From Coix lacryma-jobi var. lacryma-jobi (lineage: Eukaryota > Streptophyta > Magnoliopsida > Poales > Poaceae): a DNA stretch of 64,000 nt. The stretch spans positions 30,312,842-30,376,841 of the forward strand of contig CM019822.1 in assembly GCA_009763385.1 (NCBI GenBank), given 5' to 3'. The notes under the pieces are model-generated. The model ran no database searches, had not been told where the DNA came from, and worked only from the letters and a program-made list of their open reading frames with translations. Every line of letters starts with the position of its first letter. Position 1 is the first letter of the stretch. Shown here piece by piece: positions 57,345-64,000 of this stretch. The position numbers were made by a program, and so were the translations under genes.

Positions 57345-58082
57345 TGTGTGATTGGGAACCCCCAGCTGGGTAGATAAAGCGGTTCGAATCGTCGTTGCTC
57401 TACGATAAAAAGAGACTCGATCTCTGACCCTCAACGTAGAGTTTTCAAAACCAAAGCATTTGAGACATGATGTTTCTTTCTAAAAGTGTTTTGATGATAT
57501 ATCTGGAATTACTAAAGAAAAGAGGAAGGTTTTGTTAAAAAGCTTTTTCTGGAAATTCCTTCTCTATTGCTATCCCCACTACATCCCTTAAAGCTAGCAT
57601 GACCTGAAGACTTTTCTGTTGACGGATAAGTCTTGTTGAGTACTTTTGTACTCAGGGTTTGTTAATCCCCTGTTGCAGGTTTCTTTAATAGGTGACGTTG
57701 ATCATGATCATGTCAGTGGGCTTGACGTGATCTGGTTGTTCCTCTTCTCCAACTTAGGTACTCCGCCTAAGTGTGGTTCCATAATACTATTCTACTTCTG
57801 CAATACCAGTTATGTTTATGTAAAAAGTAACTTGTTCATGGATTTGTAAAGTTTTTATCTCTTACTTCCGCACTCCGATGGTATTTTGTAACAAATGTTG
57901 TAATGTTGTAATTATTCCAACCTTCATGATGATGATCCTGTGGTTCGTGGATAATTCGGGGTTCTCTCGGGGACACCCGACAGATCTTTCCAGTGATGTG
58001 GTACATGTGCACAGTCATTAGGGCTCCGGGAGACGGTGACGTGTGCAGGTGGGCCACATTAATGGGAGGTTCTGCCACAGAA

Positions 58083-58094
58083 TGGTATCGGAGC
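58083..58094 (+). other. Primer binding site, unit 1
   Basis: TGGTATCGGAGC three bases after the LTR end; repeated at 63531-63542 in unit 2. Initiator tRNA-Met type. Confidence 0.8.
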
Positions 58095-59360
58095 AGGATT
58101 GTCATCAAGGAAAGACTGGTTGCAACATTACTTTCGAAAAACTTCAAAATGATTTCCTAATCTAAAAGTTTTTGGAAGTAACAAGTTAAAAATGATCTTT
58201 CCCTAAGTTTCTTTCTTGCTAAAAGACTTCGTGAAGACTCTACTGGCAACTCCAGCTGAAGACACTGAGATGGTCTCAACTCTTCTACTGAAGGTTAATG
58301 GAGAATCAACCTCCCTGTCAAATCATGACCGAAGAGTTTTTCAACATCCTGTTTGAGTGAATGAAGCTAAAGTGTAAAGTATAGCCCTATACTTAACTAA
58401 CAGGTGGAGGTAGAGATCTCCTGTCAGTGAGAGGTCGTATAGGACGAGCATGCATCATATCATGCATAATAATAAAATGTGCTTCTTCTCTAAATTCTAA
58501 AAGCAGCTATGATCCCCGATAGTTGATCGTCCCTGGATTCTGTTATCCTTGATACTTTTGTTCCATAAGTTCCTAATCCTTGGAATTTTTTTTGGATATC
58601 TCTCGTACACTCTACCACATAAAGTCAGAATCAGGGTAAATCTTTGGTTCTTCCTAGATGTGTGTGCCATGCCTTGAATTGGCACATACCAGTTGTTTGA
58701 TGTCGTGAAAACGACAAATGGTGGTTGAAAGTTACTAAAATTGTGTTCTTTGAAAGGACCCCGATCTATGGACCGGATAAAAGCGTGGGAACCTGGAGTC
58801 ACCTATGGATGGCCACCATAAGGCGTTACTGCCGGGAGCTCGCTAATATCCAGGTCTATAATCATGATTCTTTCTAGTCCACCGTTAAAGTGCTTTCATT
58901 TCTGGACGCCCGAAAGGGAGTTCAAAGCCACTTTCCTTGTAATTATAACCAACCCTTGCTTTGGTTATAATTTCTTTTTAAGATGAGAGATATAGAAGTT
59001 GTGCTCTATTGTGGTGCCATGATTGGTAACCACAGTGCCGCGTCGGAACCTAGGGAATCTCGTGTGTCCGGATCACACTAGTTTCCACTGGGTGCGCGCA
59101 GGTATCGAGGTCTACAGTTATGATCCATTATAGCCGCCACTAATGTATGCTCTCTCTGAATTCTTGGTAATCTTTCTTGCTCCACCCAGATATCTTCTAC
59201 CCTGCTACTTGCAACCGTGTTCTAATTCCGGTTGTAATCCTGAATCCAACCCAGTTGCCTTGTGAACTCCTTGTGAGTAAACAAATGTGACACTTTTCCT
59301 TTTCTTTTACTCAACTCCAGACCTTTAAGTGCTTCTTAAATCTCGGGACGAGATTTCTTT

Positions 59361-59373
59361 AAGGGGGAAGGAT
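59361..59373 (+). other. Polypurine tract before LTR copy 2
   Basis: AAGGGGGAAGGAT directly before TGTAACACCCC, preceded by AAATCTCGGGACGAGATTTC, the usual end of Tekay/Del-type pol regions. Confidence 0.8.
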
Positions 59374-62300
59374 TGTAACACCCCTGGTGTTAAGTCCTAA
59401 TTAAATTTTTAATTAATATGTTTAGTATGCATAATCATCTGGCATCATGGCATAAAGCATTTCATCTTTTAAGTACAAATGTGATGCTTCATATGTTTTG
59501 CTTGAGTGTTGCATGATCTTGTGTGATGCTTTGATAAGTGTGAGTAGAAAACTTAAATTTTCTATGCTCTTTTTGTTCCCTTCTATATAAGTCAAAAAGT
59601 ATGTCAAATTTCAAAAGGATTTAAAAAGCAAAGTTGTAGCTCTTGTTGAGAGGGACAACTTTGGTATTCAAAGTTTTTCAAGTTTTCTTTTGAAATCAAA
59701 AGTAATTTTGAATCTAAGTTTGAATGCTTTTTAAATTCAAAATGTGATTTCAAAATCTAGGCAGATTTTGGTTGTGCTCCTTAAATGAAAGTTGTAGATC
59801 CTAATTTTTGGAACAACTTTCATGTTGGGAGTTTTTCCTGTTGTATAATGTTTTTGGGAGAAATAGGGGAAAGAAGATCTAGATGTTCTCTGGTGAGCAG
59901 TAACCGGGGGTGATAAGCTCTTACCCCTGTTCATGGCGGTGACCGGTCGAACCAAATTCGTGACGCCAGCACGATGGGCGTCGTCCTCTCTCGAATGCGC
60001 TCGTGCACGTCTCCGTGGCGAGGTGAAGCAGCTGCTGGCGCTCTCTTTTGCACCGTGGCGTCTTCTCTCGTGCTTGCCGTTGTCGTTGCGCCACCACAGC
60101 ACCGACGTGCTCCTCTCTGTCCCAATCTAGAATTCACGGTGAATCAAACATCCTCATCCAAGTTTGGCCACAAATATAAGTTCCTTTCTTCCTTGCGCAC
60201 CTCCGGAACCTCTCACTTCTAACTCTTCTGTCTCAGAGAGCTAGAGCTCGCGGTTCTTCTTCCCGCCGGGTGAAAAACTCCGACGAGCTCGATTCCACCG
60301 TGGCCCGCTCAACTGGGCCTCCCTCTGTGCTCTTTATCCTGTGTTTTTGTTTTATCTTGGCCCCAGAGAACTCATCGGCTCGATGGTTCCCTGTTTAATG
60401 CTCAGGACTCGCCGGAACAACGTCGTCTTCGCCGGAGTTCTCCGCCGCAGGCCACTGCTCCGTGGAACTCTCCCCTCCGTGCAACCTCAGCTTAAACCAG
60501 TTACACCAACAGCATCAGGGTGAGCTGCTAGACCTTCCTAGCCTCTCCGTTTGCTTGCTACCGGCCTAGGTTCGCCGGAGCAGGTCTAGCCGAGATCCGA
60601 TCCGCCGCCGTGCGTGGCCAGGCTCAACCCGAGTGGTAGAGTGTAGGGTTGAGGGCTCAATCGACTGCGGCTGTCTTGCCGGTGTTGATGCTCGCGTCAG
60701 CCGAGTCTCTAATGGCCGGAGATGGCCGGCGTAAGATTCGCCGCCGCTCGGTGCGCCGTCGTTCACGCCGGCCATGGTCGAGGACCTTCTTGTTGTAAAG
60801 ATGAAAAGTTCCAGGGTGTTGGATGCAAAGCCCCAGGCTCAGGTGAATAACGCCATGGACTGCGGGTTAGTTTCGCGGAAGCCGAAGGGCTTTTCTGCAA
60901 AGCTGTCAGGGCGCTCCGTCTCGCTCGAGCCAGGTTCCGAGCGGGCATGTGGACACGTGTCCCCCGTCTCGAGCTATGCCTCGAGCAGGCGCCTCCTCCA
61001 CTTCGCTCGAGCCAAGCCTCGGGCGAACGTGTTCACCGTTCCGCCCGAGCTAGGCCTCGGACGGTAGAGGGTTTTCCGTCTCGCCCGAGCCGAGAGTCAG
61101 GCCTCGGACGGGCGTTTGGTGTTTATCGTTTCAGCCGAACTAGGCCTCGGACGGACGAGCCTTTTTCCGCCTCGCCCGAGCCGAGGGTCGGGTCTCGGAC
61201 GAGTGTTTAGTGTTTATCGTCTCGGTCGAGCCAGGCCTCGAGCGGACCCTCGGGCGCTGTCTCGTTAGAGCCGAGCCTCGAGCGATCGCACCCTCACCCA
61301 CCACCGGGCGCTCGAGCCAGGCTGAGTTGAGCTGGGCTGGGCCGAAAGCTCCGTTTGGGCTAGTTTAAGTTTTGTTCTTTTTCTGTCTTTTTGAACAATA
61401 ATCAGTTTTGTTGTTTTTGCTATAATTAATCTATAGCTCTGTTTTTTATGAAATTTGATATGATAGATGATAGCATGTCTGTGCTAATATAAAAATTATG
61501 AAACTTGTGTTTGGAGCATTTTTACTATGCCAATAAAATCTGTGTTTTATTTAATAAATATAACTTTTATGAATTATGTAATTTTCTGTGGTTATCCAAA
61601 AATCATGAAATTTGACATGGGAGTTTATATCACTGATATACATCTTCATGTTTAATTTCATCTCTGTTTGATAAAGTATGCTTGGTGTATAAATAAAAGG
61701 TTAGTTAAAATGATTAATAAAATAAATGGAAATAGTTGATCCCTGTAGATTTGTGTGACTTTTGGAATTGTTTGACAACCAATGGGAAACTAGCAAGATT
61801 TGCTCCCTGGTTATGGATTCCTTTATGTTAATGATCTTTTGTTGCTTGTTAGATACATTACCTTGTTTACGGAAAATAATAAAACTTGTTTAGTAATAAT
61901 ATATATAATAACTAAAGTTGGTTTTGTTGGTCTGCAACTTTACCGCGAAGGAAAGTTGTATTTGACTTTCTTTATCTTGTGTTCACCTCTGTTATGCATT
62001 TGAATTGTCCTGCACCTTAGCATACATCGCATGGTATCATACTGAGCATACATCATTTCTCTACGTGTAGTATCCGAGAGTGTTGAAGTCGTGTTAATCA
62101 AGCTTTGGTGATCACCCTTGTCGAACAAGCCTCGGAAAGAGATTCTTGTTGGACAAGCTTCGTCGAGAAGACTTAACTTCAATCAGCATAAGGAACTAAC
62201 TTGTGTCGATCTTTCTTGGATCCTATCTTCCCTGCAACAAAGGCAAGCCCCGGTGCATTTAACCTTTCTGTTTCTATTGCAAAGTTTATACAATAATTTA

Positions 62301-63527
62301 TCAACTGCATTTAAGTAATAGGAGTTGGATGACACCAGTAGTTGCATTACCAGTTGGTTACCTTTACCCTATCCTTGTTACCTATTTGTTTATAAATACT
62401 TAGCCAAAATGCACGGTGATGAGATTATCCTCCGCTTAGGCCTTGAGCAAACTAAGGGATGATAAGTCATCATTGTTAGGATACCTCTCTCAGGTACAAA
62501 CTGTTAAATGGATGAAAAATGAACTTCAGACCAGACGGGAAACCGTTCATGGAAAGATGGCAGGCAGGGTCACCCTAGTCGTGCTAATTCCGTCTGTGTC
62601 AATTAGGAACCGTTCGTTGTTGGTCCTTGATCGAGAGCATGATAGTACCAATCACGGGATACGGGTTAGTATGTTGCAGGTTAGAGTCCTGCCATACAAC
62701 GCCGTGGTGCTTTGATATGTTGCAGGTTAGAGTCCTGCCATACAAATCACTTATGGCTGTGCAATATGTTGCAGGTTAGAGTCCTGCCATATTGTGTGAT
62801 TGGGAACCCCCAGCTGGGTAGATAAAGCGGTTCGAATCGTCGTTGCTCTACGATAAAAAGAGACTCGATCTCTGACCCTCAACGTAGAGTTTTCAAAACC
62901 AAAGCATTTGAGACATGATGTTTCTTTCTAAAAGTGTTTTGATGATATATCTGGAATTACTAAAGAAAAGAGGAAGGTTTTGTTAAAAAGCTTTTTCTGG
63001 AAATTCCTTCTCTATTGCTATCCCCACTACATCCCTTAAAGCTAGCATGACCTGAAGACTTTTCTGTTGACGGATAAGTCTTGTTGAGTACTTTTGTACT
63101 CAGGGTTTGTTAATCCCCTGTTGCAGGTTTCTTTAATAGGTGACGTTGATCATGATCATGTCAGTGGGCTTGACGTGATCTGGTTGTTCCTCTTCTCCAA
63201 CTTAGGTACTCCGCCTAAGTGTGGTTCCATAATACTATTCTACTTCCGCAATACCAGTTATGTTTATGTAAAAAGTAACTTGTTCATGGATTTGTAAAGT
63301 TTTTATCTCTTACTTCCGCACTCCGATGGTATTTTGTAACAAATGTTGTAATGTTGTAATTATTCCAACCTTCATGATGATGATCCTGTGGTTCGTGGAT
63401 AATTCGGGGTTCTCTCGGGGACACCCGACAGATCTTTCCAGTGATGTGGTACATGTGCACAGTCATTAGGGCTCCGGGAGACGGTGACGTGTGCAGGTGG
63501 GCCACATTAATGGGAGGTTCTGCCACA
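59374..63527 (+). repeat. LTR copy 2 (4154 bp)
   Basis: Same length as copy 1; about three substitutions. Followed by a PBS and internal sequence, not by host DNA. Confidence 0.9.
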
Positions 63528-64000
63528 GAATGGTATCGGAGCAGGATTGTCATCAAGGAAAGACTGGTTGCAACATTACTTTCGAAAAACTTCAAAATGA
63601 TTTCCTAATCTAAAAGTTTTTGGAAGTAACAAGTTAAAAATGATCTTTCCCTAAGTTTCTTTCTTGCTAAAAGACTTCGTGAAGACTCTACTGGCAACTC
63701 CAGCTGAAGACACTGAGATGGTCTCAACTCTTCTACTGAAGGTTAATGGAGAATCAACCTCCCTGTCAAATCATGACCGAAGAGTTTTTCAACATCCTGT
63801 TTGAGTGAATGAAGCTAAAGTGTAAAGTATAGCCCTATACTTAACTAACAGGTGGAGGTAGAGATCTCCTGTCAGTGAGAGGTCGTATAGGACGAGCATG
63901 CATCATATCATGCATAATAATAAAATGTGCTTCTTCTCTAAATTCTAAAAGCAGCTATGATCCCCGATAGTTGATCGTCCCTGGATTCTGTTATCCTTGA

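Larger units (their letters stand above)
53926..58079 (+). repeat. LTR copy 1 (4154 bp)
   Basis: TG...CA ends (TGTAACACCCCTGG and GGTTCTGCCACA). Has an AT-rich start, a GC-rich middle (54480-55900) with Ser/Arg-coding-looking but unsupported frames, then AT-rich DNA. Against copy 2 I count about three substitutions (near 53940, 54764 and 57799). Confidence 0.9.
58080..59373 (+). other. Internal domain of the LARD-like element (1294 bp)
   Basis: No coding domain seen on either strand; the frames present are short and have no recognisable motif. Ends with the purine run AAGGGGGAAGGAT at 59361-59373. The first 473 bp recur at 63528-64000 with no difference that I can see. Confidence 0.75.
53926..64000 (+). 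mobile_element. Tandem array of a large non-autonomous LTR element (LARD-like)
   Basis: Order: LTR (53926-58079), internal (58080-59373), LTR (59374-63527), internal (63528 to the window end). The repeat period is exactly 5448 bp. LTR start TGTAACACCCC, the initiator-Met-like PBS and the purine run AAGGGGGAAGGAT before the second LTR identify a Ty3/gypsy chromovirus-like (Tekay/Del-type) design. The internal part is 1294 bp with no recognisable gag or pol. I can find no TSD on the left flank (AGAGA before 53926) to test, since the right end is outside the window. Confidence 0.88.

Overview
This window is nuclear DNA of a plant, almost certainly a grass and most likely a panicoid (an inference from the repeat families and the intron-rich genes, not a proven species call). 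It holds no prokaryotic or organellar features. Three host genes are supported: a NAC transcription factor (minus, 19216-21735, 3 exons), an RBM42-type RNA-binding protein (plus, 28853-31715, 6 exons) and an ACD11-type glycolipid-transfer (GLTP) protein (minus, 33187-35344, 6 coding exons plus a 5'UTR intron). I assembled their exons by hand from splice sites and reading phase; each spliced CDS is an exact multiple of three and ends at a stop codon.

Layout. 1-4540: a SIRE/Maximus-type Ty1/copia segment on the minus strand in which one LTR has a PPT on one side and a PBS plus gag on the other, so it lies between two internal regions (tandem arrangement). 4541-4779: the end of a CACTA transposon. 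4915-6336: a solo LTR of a related copia family with a perfect 5-bp TSD (GTTGT). 6351-16840: element A, a Ty3/gypsy Tat-lineage retrotransposon (plus, TSD CCTTG) that has lost nearly all of pol but keeps gag and a large spliced antisense gene (aORF). 16841-36080: the gene island, with MITEs. 36081-50756: element B (minus, TSD AATAG), a longer relative of A with gag, protease, reverse transcriptase and RNase H, an excised integrase core, and the same antisense gene; it sits in a MITE just upstream of the GLTP gene. 50757-53925: AT-rich DNA with nested MITEs and a hairpin-rich CACTA MITE that carries a tRNA-like module. 53926-64000: two near-identical 5448-bp units, each a 4154-bp LTR plus a 1.3-kb non-coding internal domain, i.e. 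a very young tandem array of a large non-autonomous (LARD-like) element.

How it fits together. About four fifths of the window is LTR-retrotransposon sequence. The two Tat elements are the most informative part: sense gag-pol and a convergent antisense gene have matching five-exon structures, a TATA box at the same distance (about 140-150 bp) from the antisense ATG, and a GC-rich hairpin by the PPT. Both copies are decayed. Where A and B can be compared, several stop codons are C-to-T changes at CAG, as expected if methylated CHG cytosines were deaminated.
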